From the NCBI RefSeq assembly GCF_001591385.1, contig NZ_BCUU01000018.1:1-64000 (forward strand): a stretch of DNA of 64,000 nucleotides. Reading direction: 5' to 3'. The notes below the pieces were generated by a model, which saw nothing but the letters and a program-made list of their open reading frames with translations, was not told where the DNA came from and searched no databases. A program made the translations under genes and the position numbers. Positions 37,063 to 45,488 of this stretch are shown one piece after another. The DNA is from Variovorax soli NBRC 106424. GTDB lineage: Bacteria; Pseudomonadota; Gammaproteobacteria; Burkholderiales; Burkholderiaceae_C. How positions within the stretch are numbered: the first letter of the stretch is position 1; the number at the start of each line of letters is the position of its first letter.

Positions 37063-37420
37063 ATGAACTCAGACTTCATATTCGTCTGGCAAACGCCTGG
37101 GCCGGACATCGAGCCCAAGTTGACCCTCTTGCGCTGGCAGGTGATCGAGCTACGCGGTGAGCGATGCGCCATCGGCTACTGTAAAGAACGAGCTGAAGGT
37201 CGAGTCAGCACGCAGATTGAAGGGTTCGATGTCGACCGCATGTACTTCAGGACAGAGTCCGGACGCCTTATACCAGTTGGAAGGCCCGCCAGGACTTGAC
37301 CCGGACGCTGAGGCACTTTGGCGAAGGGTCGTGCGAGCGCGATCGCTTGACGGATGGAGAGATTGCAGTGAAAAAATATGGCGACTTCATGAAAACGCCC
37401 TTCTCGGCCGTCTGATCTGA
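37063..37420 (+). pseudogene. Frameshifted gene of an uncharacterised family
   Basis: From the ATG at 37063 the frame reads MNSDFIFVWQTPGPDIEPKL, then RVSTQIEGFDVDRMYFRTESGR. One extra base near 37270 then shifts it; the continuation in the next frame is YQLEGPPGLDPDAEALWRR to a stop at 37420. Joined, TESGRLYQLEGPPG is the kind of conserved block seen in short bacterial proteins of unknown function. Otherwise the frame is clean, so one insertion broke it. Confidence 0.5.
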
Positions 37421-37556
37421 CGTGGTCGCAACGGCTGGAAAAGCAAAGGTGTTCGCGGTTCAGGACCTCGCTTCGCAGTAAGCCTCAGCATTTCGCTTGC
37501 GCGAAGCCTCGGGTCCGACTACACGCCACTCGGAAAATCACTGCTGCTCCCTCGTC

Positions 37557-38726
37557 CTACGCCAGAGGCACCTTGTTGGGCTCGACCGAAGCGAGCGAAG
37601 GCCATCCCGGCCGAACGAGAGTCCAGACCTCTCGAAGACCCTCGTGCAGCTGCAACAGGTGTCCGCCGTCCAGTGCTGTTGTGAGATTCTGGATGGTCGG
37701 ATGTACTCCAGCCGAATCATGAATGTTGAGACCGAGGCACGCCCTGATCGCCCGAAGATGGCTTGGCGCGTGGACCTCGTACGCTTTGGTTAGAGCAGGG
37801 ATCTTGCGCGACAGCAGCGCTCTTTCAGAGTCGCGGTCCCCAGCCTCTCTCGCCACCGCTGCGGCCATCTGGAACACCTTGCCGACGTTGTACTCCATAG
37901 TGGCTCGCGAACGATTTCCAAGGAGTTGAGCGACGAAATCCGACGATGCTGCGCGTCCCATCTCGTGCATCAGAACTTCAAGCGTCTCGGCGGCAGGACT
38001 AGCCAGAACAATGCGCCTTGCCCCCCCGTGTCTCACTACGATCTGCCATGCAGGAAAAGCTTTGCTCGGCCTTCGAACGTCGCTCCAAAGTACTCGAGAC
38101 AACTCGCTCACCCGAAGTCTGCAGAAGTACATCAACTCGACCATTGCCTTCATTTCCAGCGTACATTGAGTGTCTAGGACCTGGCAGATATGGTGCCATT
38201 CGCGCAAGCTAATTGGTTCGGTTGGAGGGGTTCTTCCGCGGGCCATGCGCCTTGCTGGCTGTAGGCCGTTGTCCACCTGGCGAATCACACCAAACCGCAG
38301 GTGAGCATAGCCATGGCGATTCATCCAGAGAACCATCGAGCTGATCACGGCACGCATTAACGAGATGTTTGAAATTTCCATTGGCTTGCGCAAAGGAGCG
38401 CGTTGGTCTTCGGAACTGACCAGCCAGCTACGGGGAGGATTTGCCAAGGCATCAAGAAAGCCGTCCAGATCTGTTGCGCTCATAGACGAAACGGCTTTGT
38501 GCTGGTAAAACCAAGCCCAATTGAGAAGCAGTTCAGCTGCAAGCCGATACTTTCTCCACGTACTGTCGATGTCCTCATAGTCGGCCAGCCAACGCTTCAC
38601 CGCGGACAGATCATCAAGGCAGCCCACTAAGTCACAATCGGCCAGTGGATACCGATAGGCCCCATCCACGCCGTCGAGACCGAATGGCGCCACAAGACGT
38701 TCGAAGCGAATATATTCATCCGACAC
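37557..38726 (-). CDS. tnsF: TnsF-like protein: tyrosine-recombinase fold without catalytic Tyr
   Basis: 389 residues from a GTG at 38726, chosen for the GGAGG site 5 bp upstream; it starts 16 bp after the tniQ stop. The N-terminal half is a core-binding, helical domain. The catalytic domain keeps the box I Arg, R205 in CRLRVSELS. The HxxR region is altered (PSHLRAIRAC, H323 and R325), and no Tyr occurs after residue 316, so the nucleophile is missing. TnsF in Tn6022-like transposons is an inactive recombinase domain used as a target selector. That is the most likely role here. A resolvase role is excluded by the lost Tyr. Confidence 0.72.
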   Translation of the reverse strand: MSDEYIRFERLVAPFGLDGVDGAYRYPLADCDLVGCLDDLSAVKRWLADYEDIDSTWRKYRLAAELLLNWAWFYQHKAVSSMSATDLDGFLDALANPPRSWLVSSEDQRAPLRKPMEISNISLMRAVISSMVLWMNRHGYAHLRFGVIRQVDNGLQPARRMARGRTPPTEPISLREWHHICQVLDTQCTLEMKAMVELMYFCRLRVSELSRVLWSDVRRPSKAFPAWQIVVRHGGARRIVLASPAAETLEVLMHEMGRAASSDFVAQLLGNRSRATMEYNVGKVFQMAAAVAREAGDRDSERALLSRKIPALTKAYEVHAPSHLRAIRACLGLNIHDSAGVHPTIQNLTTALDGGHLLQLHEGLREVWTLVRPGWPSLASVEPNKVPLA

Positions 38727-38742
38727 ACTTGCCTCCAGTCTT

Positions 38743-40182
38743 CTAGGATGTTCCCCACGACTCCCGAAATAGCACAACCCTCGGCCCCGATTCGCTTGTT
38801 CCAATCGAAGAAGACACCGCAGTTAGGGACGCTGGCCACGCGCGCCTCTTTGGACTAAGGTGGTCAGCAAGCTCCTGTACGACTGGTAGAAGCAGCCAGC
38901 GACGTGATTCAGATCCGGCCGCGGCCAACGCCAAGCGCATGCGCTCGTTCCAGCGACGCGCGCTGGCGCAGTCAGCTTGCAAGCAAGCAAGCGCAAAAAC
39001 ACCCCATGCTCGCGCTTCCGAGAAGAGTTCCGCGCCATCTGCTTTGTCCCGGAGGTTGAGCGACAGTCCCCGTTCTCCTCGTGGCCTCTTCGCCGCAGTT
39101 TGTGAAGCTTCAAATCGAGCTCTCCACAAATGAAACGCGTGGCGGAAGATCGAAATGCTTGAATCACACGTCAAGATGCAGCCGGACCCATCAGAGATCA
39201 GATCGTCGTCATAGAACCAATTGAAGCTTGGAAATCGGATGGACCATTTCCGTGCAAAGTGACGCCGAATCGACTTGTAGATCTGACGTCGATCGTGCCT
39301 GCATTCCTGCTCTTGCTCCAATTCCGTGGGTCGAGCTGGGGAGCCTTCAAGGGTGAACTCAACGCGGAGTGGAACGTCGCGCAGAATCTTTTTTGGTAGT
39401 TCCAGTGGGACGAGTCGTCGGAGCACGTGAAACGCAGTTTCTCGTTGCTCCTTTAGAGAGACCCCTGATGGCCAATCCTGCAAACCCCGCCAGTCCACGC
39501 CCGCGTGATTGATTTGCCGGCACCACCGATCAAGATCTATCAACGCCTTGCACCGACGAGGTGCCTTCCAAACCGAGATCAGGTCGCGAAGGTCCCACCC
39601 GCGAGCCAGACTTTCCTTGCAGGCCGTGCATCGCATTGGCTCGCGAAATGCACTACGACAGACCGCGTACCTAGGCGTCGGCGCAGAGCATTCCCGACAC
39701 GAGGAGAGCAGCAGGTCTCCGTGAATGGGACATCGAACCAATGCGTCAATCTGAAACCCGGCAGCGGCAAAACCGCAGGACAGGCAGGTCGGACAGTAGC
39801 GAAAATTTTCATCGCCCGCTATTGCGGTACACCAAGGGAACGCGCTGCCCAACGAGGTCGCCCTTAGTCGCTCGGCGATACCCAACACGCCGGTCTCAGT
39901 CCCTGTCCAGCGCGTCATGAGGAGGCTCCTGCCGATACCTCTGACTGCATGATTTATGCCTCCGCCGCCGAGAACGACCCGATTGATCCCGTGGTCGTCC
40001 AGATCGTTGACGAGCGCAAACTTGGCCAGAATCGTGAATGGACCTTCGTGCGCGGAACTCCAGCCGCGCGACCAGAGATATATCCTATTGCGGTCCTCCA
40101 GGGCCACATCCGAACCTACCAGGCTCGCTTCGCTGCGACAGTACAGAGTGGTCAGTCCAAGACCTTGTTTAGTCCTTCCCAT
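38743..40182 (-). CDS. tniQ: TniQ/TnsD-family zinc-finger target-selection protein
   Basis: 479 residues from the ATG at 40182, which has GGGA 5 bp upstream; an ATG at 40263 would overlap tnsC by 95 bp. After an N-terminal helical part, a cysteine-rich zinc region is visible: C130-x2-C133, C151-x2-H154, C162-x2-C165, then C185-x2-C188 (CTAC). This is the TniQ/TnsD finger arrangement for contacting TnsC and DNA. It is larger than the small TniQ of CRISPR-associated elements, closer to TnsD. It links the target selector to the TnsC ATPase. Confidence 0.85.
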   Translation of the reverse strand: MGRTKQGLGLTTLYCRSEASLVGSDVALEDRNRIYLWSRGWSSAHEGPFTILAKFALVNDLDDHGINRVVLGGGGINHAVRGIGRSLLMTRWTGTETGVLGIAERLRATSLGSAFPWCTAIAGDENFRYCPTCLSCGFAAAGFQIDALVRCPIHGDLLLSSCRECSAPTPRYAVCRSAFREPMRCTACKESLARGWDLRDLISVWKAPRRCKALIDLDRWCRQINHAGVDWRGLQDWPSGVSLKEQRETAFHVLRRLVPLELPKKILRDVPLRVEFTLEGSPARPTELEQEQECRHDRRQIYKSIRRHFARKWSIRFPSFNWFYDDDLISDGSGCILTCDSSISIFRHAFHLWRARFEASQTAAKRPRGERGLSLNLRDKADGAELFSEARAWGVFALACLQADCASARRWNERMRLALAAAGSESRRWLLLPVVQELADHLSPKRRAWPASLTAVSSSIGTSESGPRVVLFRESWGTS

Positions 40183-41161
40183 CCGGGTCCCTTCTTCGTT
40201 GGGCAGGTCGTATAGCATCGATCCAGATACTCTGCCCCCAGATCTCTTGATGTTCTCGATCATTTACAACGAAGAAGAAGTTGCGGATCGATCTTGCGAC
40301 GACGTTCATGCTGATTGAGTTGCTTCGATCATCTACCCGAAATTGCGTCGACTGCTGAAACGCAGCCCAAGCGCCCTCCGCCTCGGCGGCGAGGCGCCAT
40401 CCTTGGCGAAAGGCGCGCGGAAGAAGAAACTCCGAGAAGGACAGTCCGCTTCCTTCCGGAAACTGATGGAAGCGCGCGTCGTCGTAAGCTGCGAGCACCT
40501 CCCTCACATCGTTCAGGCTTCCGGTGCCCAAGAACTCGTTGCCGTCCACGAGATAACGATCAACGAGGTCCGTCCGGCTGTGACTCAGCAACTTTGATCG
40601 CTCGACTTCAATGTTGGTGTGCGCAAAAAATATGGTGATGGTCGTGATGTTTCCGGTCCGCCTGAGATCGTTTTCTAGATCCTTCAAGAGTTCCAACTCA
40701 AACTCTCTCCAGTTCTGTCCCTCGTCGACGAACATCAGAAAGCAATCACTTCGCTTACTTCGACATTGCGCGATGACCGTCTTGAGAAAGTGAACACGCT
40801 TGTCGGAGACTCTTCCTCCCAGACCTCCGTGTCCAAGATCGAAAAGAAGGTCGGTAAAGTAGGTCAGCTCAGAATGTGTCCGGTGTGCTTTGGCCCCGAA
40901 GACAGCCACAAACGCCTCTGGGAACTTGCGCGCGATCATCTCTGAGATCAATGCAATCGCAGACGTCTTTCCGCTTCTCGGTGGTGCTACCCAATACCCG
41001 CCTACTTCTCGGTGATAGACGAGTTCCGAAATGCGCTCCTCAGCCGCCTTGACGGAAGGAGTCGCAATCTTCGCTCGGTCAGTCACCACGGGATGCTTGG
41101 CATACGCCTCTTCTCGTTCAGGGCCTTCTGCGAGAAGACGCGCACGGTGATCAGCATGCAT
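40169..41161 (-). CDS. tnsC: TnsC/TniB AAA+ ATPase
   Basis: 330 residues. Walker A is PPRSGKTSA with K65 and T66. Walker B is CFLMFVDEGQN with D146 and E147. The AAA+ fold is that of TnsC/TniB, which assemble on target DNA and signal to the transposase when ATP-bound. The ATG follows the tnsB stop directly (TAGATG), so translation is coupled. The 3' end overlaps the tniQ start by 14 bp. All motifs look functional. Confidence 0.9.
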   Translation of the reverse strand: MHADHRARLLAEGPEREEAYAKHPVVTDRAKIATPSVKAAEERISELVYHREVGGYWVAPPRSGKTSAIALISEMIARKFPEAFVAVFGAKAHRTHSELTYFTDLLFDLGHGGLGGRVSDKRVHFLKTVIAQCRSKRSDCFLMFVDEGQNWREFELELLKDLENDLRRTGNITTITIFFAHTNIEVERSKLLSHSRTDLVDRYLVDGNEFLGTGSLNDVREVLAAYDDARFHQFPEGSGLSFSEFLLPRAFRQGWRLAAEAEGAWAAFQQSTQFRVDDRSNSISMNVVARSIRNFFFVVNDREHQEIWGQSIWIDAIRPAQRRRDPDGKD

Positions 41162-43099
41162 CTAGTATTTGCTCCAATCCGTGTTGCGAAGATGCTTCGG
41201 AATGCGACCGATCGGACGGACTGGGGTAGTGTCATCCGTACCACCCTTCTTCGGCGCCTTGACTGATACTGGCTTCTTAGTTTCGTGCGAGGCCGCTGCG
41301 GCGCGTGTTCCATCTTTGGATACCTTCGGACGAGCCGGGTTGTGACCGTCGTACGCCGCGCGAGCAGAGAGTGCGATGAATTGCTCGATGGGATTGCTTG
41401 CCGCGTTATCGATGTACCCACGGCGCACCGCCTTGTTCACTTGCTTTCTGAGCCATCTGCTGTGTTTATTCTCTCGCCAGTACAGCTTGTCGGGAACCGC
41501 AGTACCAAGTGACGCTCCTTTTTCGGAGTACAGAGGTACCTCGCGCATGTCGCTCCCGTCAACGTGCGCAACTACCCTCTCACCAATTAAGTCGAACCTC
41601 TCCGCTAGGGAGGGACTGGTGTACCTGGATTCATCAATCTCGACGTATGGCCGCCTGCCCTCTTCGTAGTTTCCACGCACGGGAAGTCGTTCGATTGAGA
41701 CCCCTAGGGGAGGCGACAATGCCGTTCTCGGAGGAACAGGCCGCTGTATCACAGCGTCTCCGAGATCGAGGTGGCCAGTCAATGCCTCTAGGGGAGATAT
41801 TCCACCCAGCGCCTTGCACTTTGACGAGTTGTATTCGGCAAAAAGAACGTCCACCAAATCGACGAGGTCGTCGAATCGGATTCCATGTTTTGTGGCTTCT
41901 TTCGCGGAGTTTCCGCGATGCACGTCCTGAGTGTTCGAACCGGTGGACGATGGGAGTATTTGAAACCCATGAGTTTCTAGAGTTCTGAACAAACGCTCAG
42001 TGATGGCATTACTCCACCAGCATCCAACAGGACCCCAGGTCAATGTGCAACCTAGCGATCTACGTAGGCCGTTCTGGACCTGTTTCGAATAGTGTGCGGC
42101 CGCGTTGTCGAGCTTGATGCACGAGGGGCGACATGGTCCCAGACCCTTAATAGTTCCATACGGGAGGCCGCTCCCGCTGCGATACACGTAATCGCCAATT
42201 CGTGCCGCACGCCGCTCCCAAAGTACAGTTCCACACTTGACCGCAGCGACCAGATCGTCTGCACGCACTTCAGTGGAGATCGCCACAGAGTAGCCAAGCA
42301 CCGCTCTCGAACCCTCATCGCAGCAGGCATATATCCAAAGGCGTTCAATTGGGATCGCGCGTGCACCTCCTGGTCCGTCTATAACTACGGTTCCGATGCA
42401 GTGGATCTCGTGAGCGTCAATACCCACGACCGAGTAGGGCACAGTCGCCAACTTAAAACTGTGGAGTCCGTTACCGAGGGTTAGCTTCTTATTTGCCTCT
42501 TCTCCATGCCATACACCCGCGAGTTCCGGGTGAGCAATTTTGTATGCCTTGACGAAGCGCTCGACAGACCGTCGTGCCTTGCTCTCGGTGTTATTCGGAT
42601 ACTCGTCTTGCCCTCGCAGCTTCGCGCATTCGCGCACGAACACGCCGAAAACGGCAGCAACCAGCGGAGCTTTTGACGGTTTCTTTTCGCCCCCTCCATT
42701 GTTGATGCACTCGATCAACTTGCTCTCAAGGTCGGGGTATGCGGCAAGGAGAGCGTTGAATGCTCCTGCACTCCCCTTCCTCGCCGAGTTCTTACCCTTG
42801 GGGAGCCCCTTTCGCCTTCTGTAGACATTCAATCGCACGCCGTCTACTAAGGCGATGAAGCCCTCGGGCATACCGTCCTCGGCAATAGATATGCAACGCT
42901 CGCACAGCTTTAACAGACGAGTAGGCGAGCAGCCGGCGATCTTCGCTGCACGTCTCGCCCTCCCAGTGTCCAAGTAGTGCATTACTCCTTTGCGCAATCG
43001 GTCAAACCGTTCACGATCTGAGGAGCCCAAGCCTTCAGGGCTGTAGTCTCGCCACGCTGCGTAGTTCCTTTGGGCGGGCTGGATGTCCCGATGCCTCAT
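41162..43099 (-). CDS. tnsB: TnsB/TniA DDE transposase
   Basis: 645 residues. A long N-terminal helical DNA-binding part precedes the RNase H-like core: D228 (VGIDAHEIH), D331 (IKLDNAAAHY), E368 (SNAITERLF), a full DDE triad. A C-terminal beta domain and a tail rich in Lys and Pro follow, as in TnsB, whose tail contacts TnsC. It cleaves the 3' ends and joins them to target. It lies 2 bp after tnsA. Confidence 0.92.
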   Translation of the reverse strand: MRHRDIQPAQRNYAAWRDYSPEGLGSSDRERFDRLRKGVMHYLDTGRARRAAKIAGCSPTRLLKLCERCISIAEDGMPEGFIALVDGVRLNVYRRRKGLPKGKNSARKGSAGAFNALLAAYPDLESKLIECINNGGGEKKPSKAPLVAAVFGVFVRECAKLRGQDEYPNNTESKARRSVERFVKAYKIAHPELAGVWHGEEANKKLTLGNGLHSFKLATVPYSVVGIDAHEIHCIGTVVIDGPGGARAIPIERLWIYACCDEGSRAVLGYSVAISTEVRADDLVAAVKCGTVLWERRAARIGDYVYRSGSGLPYGTIKGLGPCRPSCIKLDNAAAHYSKQVQNGLRRSLGCTLTWGPVGCWWSNAITERLFRTLETHGFQILPSSTGSNTQDVHRGNSAKEATKHGIRFDDLVDLVDVLFAEYNSSKCKALGGISPLEALTGHLDLGDAVIQRPVPPRTALSPPLGVSIERLPVRGNYEEGRRPYVEIDESRYTSPSLAERFDLIGERVVAHVDGSDMREVPLYSEKGASLGTAVPDKLYWRENKHSRWLRKQVNKAVRRGYIDNAASNPIEQFIALSARAAYDGHNPARPKVSKDGTRAAAASHETKKPVSVKAPKKGGTDDTTPVRPIGRIPKHLRNTDWSKY

Positions 43100-43101
43100 G
43101 G

Positions 43102-43800
43102 TTAGGCGATCTTGAATCGCGTGTACTTGCAGAACGGCTTTGCATCGAGATCGCTCCGAATAGCCCCCGTCTGGACGGCACGCAGTATGGCGGCACCATA
43201 GATGGCCTGGTCATTTCTCCCCCCAAGTTCAAGAATCTGAGAGAACATGACCGTGCCTTTCCGCATGATGAGAGCCGCGATCTCATCGACCTCCTGTTCA
43301 AGAGGGACGTCGCGAACTTGAGCAATCCACGGGATAGCCTGATGCCAATTCCGAAGCAGCATCGGATTCGCCAGTAGCTGCCGTTCGGTCACCAACTCGT
43401 ACCGGTCGCCGATGCGGCTGCTTTGTTTCGACTGTGCCAGCAGCTGGAGCTCAGCTCGGGCATCTGCGTTTGCGGCAAGGCTCGCTTCGCTCTTGACCTC
43501 TCGCCAAATGACCACACCGGTCGCCAGCTTTATCTCAACGTCAACAACGCTGGCGATGTATTCGCCAGCGACGCGAGTAACACGCTTCTTGGGCGCGTAG
43601 TCGACAGACGCAATGGACGGGTCTGCTTCAACGCTAAGAAAGTGGTAGTACTCGAGATCGCTGCGAAGGGCCCAATCCTTGTCGCTCCGAGGGCTGTAGA
43701 CATACCAGAGGAAGCTCCTCCCTTTTCCTCGCTCGCGGTAAGGTGCCTCCATGGCGCCACGGACTTTGGGTTTGGCATTGGGGATACGGTCGAGTGCCAT
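43102..43800 (-). CDS. tnsA: TnsA-like endonuclease
   Basis: 232 residues from the ATG at 43800; a GTG 36 bp upstream is possible. The restriction-enzyme-like core has E50 (SDLEYYHF), D87 (VVDVEIK) and E101-x-K103 (WREVKSE), matching the E-D-K set of Tn7 TnsA. TnsA cuts the 5' strands, giving cut-and-paste transposition. The C-terminal half looks like the winged-helix part (MRKGTVMFSQILELGG). It is the first gene and nearest the right end. Confidence 0.85.
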   Translation of the reverse strand: MALDRIPNAKPKVRGAMEAPYRERGKGRSFLWYVYSPRSDKDWALRSDLEYYHFLSVEADPSIASVDYAPKKRVTRVAGEYIASVVDVEIKLATGVVIWREVKSEASLAANADARAELQLLAQSKQSSRIGDRYELVTERQLLANPMLLRNWHQAIPWIAQVRDVPLEQEVDEIAALIMRKGTVMFSQILELGGRNDQAIYGAAILRAVQTGAIRSDLDAKPFCKYTRFKIA

Positions 43801-44042
43801 TGCGCAGAGCCTCGACGCCGCAACAGAGAAATGCACCGCGCCAGAATATTGGCGTGAAGAATCAACTTGACGAGTTGATCCGTGGGGCTTAGTATCAGCT
43901 CCAGCCTTAACTACGAGGGCTATTTCTCCAGGCCCGGCTCTGTTGGTAGCAGTGCTGGGCCTTTCCTTTTGTTGCGCGCGCGTTAGCAGTCCTCATTCAA
44001 GTTGAACAGGCCTGCATTTCAGCGCGAGTCGCAACCGATCGC

Positions 44043-44076
44043 AAGTACTCACCGGTTGTTCGCGCATTTGTGTCGC
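44043..44076 (+). repeat. Right-end direct repeat 1 (TnsB-site-like)
   Basis: A 34-nt segment beginning AAGTACTCACCG and ending TGTCGC. It matches the copy at 44299 at 27 of 34 positions, with mismatches clustered in spacers. Tn7-type ends carry several such TnsB-binding repeats. Confidence 0.65.
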
Positions 44077-44298
44077 ACTTGCCTACTGGGCGTTGCGCGC
44101 GAACGAGCGAGAGGCGCCTTCTTGGCCCGTACCTACAGGGCCCCTTGCAGCGTGATCAGGCCGGCACGGAACAGTTGGTCCAGGCAGAGGCCCATCGGTG
44201 GTCGCTGAGCCGTCATTTCTTGGGACTACTCCTATCCGCAGGCGGAAGTACCGAGGGTTCTCACAGCGTATGCGACCAGGTCGGTCTGGAATGCCTCA

Positions 44299-44332
44299 AA
44301 GTACTCACCGAATGTTCATGGATTGCTGTCGC
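44299..44332 (+). repeat. Right-end direct repeat 2 (TnsB-site-like)
   Basis: Same 34-nt layout as the copy at 44043: AAGTACTCACCG, TGTTC, ATT and TGTCGC at conserved spacing. Confidence 0.65.
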
Positions 44333-44445
44333 TCCGTAGGAGAATCACGCGAAGGTGTCGCGCTACATGACGACAGCAATCGAGGAACGAACAACAACTA
44401 GAGTGGCGTTTCCTGGCGGGGGCGTCCTGCGAACGCTGGTGATCA

Positions 44446-44462
44446 CTTTGTTGTCGCCCCAC
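44446..44462. repeat. Putative transposon right terminus, Tn7-end-like
   Basis: Read inward on the minus strand it is AGTGGGGCGACAACAAAG, which matches the Tn7 end TGTGGGCGGACAATAAAG at 14 of 18 positions. It lies 16 bp from the LysR stop. The exact terminal base is uncertain since the first base is A, not T. Confidence 0.5.
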
Positions 44463-44478
44463 TGTCCGGCAAGTCACG

Positions 44479-45369
44479 CTATGCAAAGGCACGCGTTCGC
44501 GACAGTTCGGACTTGAGCCAGGCGGTGACGACGCCCGGCTTGGCCTCCACGTTCAGGATCAGGTCCAGACCCACGGTCCATTCGGTGAACGGATAGGCTT
44601 CAAGGGCCAGCTCCTTCAATTCGCCGCAAGCCAGTTCCGGCTCGATGAGTCTCTTGGGCACGATGCCCCACCCGAGACCACTCTTCAACAGATCGATGAG
44701 CGTCGTCTGACTCTGGACGTGCCACTTCTTCGCCGAGATCAGGTATTCACTCGTCAGCAGATGGGCGGATTGCGAAGCCAGCATCAATTGCAGGTGTTCG
44801 GCAAGCTGCGCGAACCGCACGCGAGGCAGTTGCGAGAGCGGATGATCGCGATGCGCGACATTCACCAGCGTCACCTGCCCCAGTCGCACGAAACCCACAC
44901 CCTGCGGATAGTTCGCACGCGCGCAGCCAAGCCCGAGGGCGGCGGCTCCCTGCATCACCATGTCGAGCAATTCGGAGCTCGAGGGTTGCAGCACGGTCAA
45001 TTTCACGCCGGGGTGTGCCTGGTGCATCTGCTCCAGCAGTGGCGCCAGCGATGCGCTCGGGAAGGCGTCTTCCACGGCAATCGTCAGCTCCGTCTCGGCG
45101 GAGCCTGTCAGTGCACTTGCGCGTTCCTGCATGCTTTCGCAGCGCGCCAGGATGGCCTCTGCTTCTGCGAGTAGCGCCTCGCCTTCCGGCGTGAGCATCG
45201 GGTAGCGCTTGCTGCGGTCGAACAGCGACACGCCCAGATCCACCTCGAGGTCGGCAATGGCGGTGCTGATCGCCGACTGCGTTTTTCCAAGGCGGCGTCC
45301 TGTCGCCGAAAAAGACTTCTCCCTCGCTGCGGCGACGAAAACCTGCACCTGATCGAGCGAGAACAACAT
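44479..45369 (-). CDS. LysR-family regulator of the permease/deaminase cluster
   Basis: 296 residues, classical LysR: N-terminal HTH FVAAAREKSFSATGRRLGKTQSAISTAI, then two-domain effector-binding part. It diverges from the NCS2 permease gene, with a perfect LysR box 7 bp upstream of its own ATG, so it should control both itself and the permease and deaminase genes. The ligand could be a purine or pyrimidine (inference). Its 3' end faces the transposon right end. Confidence 0.9.
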   Translation of the reverse strand: MLFSLDQVQVFVAAAREKSFSATGRRLGKTQSAISTAIADLEVDLGVSLFDRSKRYPMLTPEGEALLAEAEAILARCESMQERASALTGSAETELTIAVEDAFPSASLAPLLEQMHQAHPGVKLTVLQPSSSELLDMVMQGAAALGLGCARANYPQGVGFVRLGQVTLVNVAHRDHPLSQLPRVRFAQLAEHLQLMLASQSAHLLTSEYLISAKKWHVQSQTTLIDLLKSGLGWGIVPKRLIEPELACGELKELALEAYPFTEWTVGLDLILNVEAKPGVVTAWLKSELSRTRAFA

Positions 45370-45375
45370 GCCGGC

Positions 45376-45400
45376 AATCCATCTGAAATTTTGATGGATT
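45376..45400. promoter_or_regulatory. LysR box: AATCCATC-N9-GATGGATT
   Basis: A perfect 8-bp inverted repeat with a 9-nt A/T-rich spacer. A T-N11-A element is centred in it (T at 45382, A at 45394). It lies between the divergent LysR and permease genes. Confidence 0.75.
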
Positions 45401-45488
45401 CCATTTTTACACCGCCGGAGCGTTCTCGAAAAATTCCTGCTGCGCGGCCAAACGCATGGCCCCGCGTATCAAGAAAAGGAATGGAGAC

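Larger units (their letters stand above)
37557..44462 (-). mobile_element. Tn7-like transposon core: tnsA-tnsB-tnsC-tniQ-tnsF-like, with right-end repeats
   Basis: Five genes on the minus strand in the order TnsA, TnsB, TnsC, TniQ, TnsF-like, with no gap over 17 bp. This matches tniC-A-B-D-E of Tn6022-like elements. Upstream of tnsA (43801-44462) are repeats and a terminal sequence resembling Tn7. As in Tn7, tnsA is nearest the right end. The DNA is visibly poorer in G and C than the flanks. The left end was not found, so coordinates cover only the identified core and right end. Confidence 0.75.
43801..44478. other. Right-end region of the transposon
   Basis: 678 bases between tnsA and the LysR stop with no supported gene. 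Besides the two 34-nt repeats and the Tn7-end-like terminus, it contains an inverted pair GATTGCTGTCG (44321-44331) and CGACAGCAATC (about 44367-44377), extending TnsB-site-like sequence. Confidence 0.5.

Noticed and set aside
38727-38804. Upstream TTG start of the TnsF-like gene
   Set aside because: It would overlap tniQ by 62 bp and has no ribosome site, whereas the GTG at 38726 has GGAGG and a 16-bp gap.
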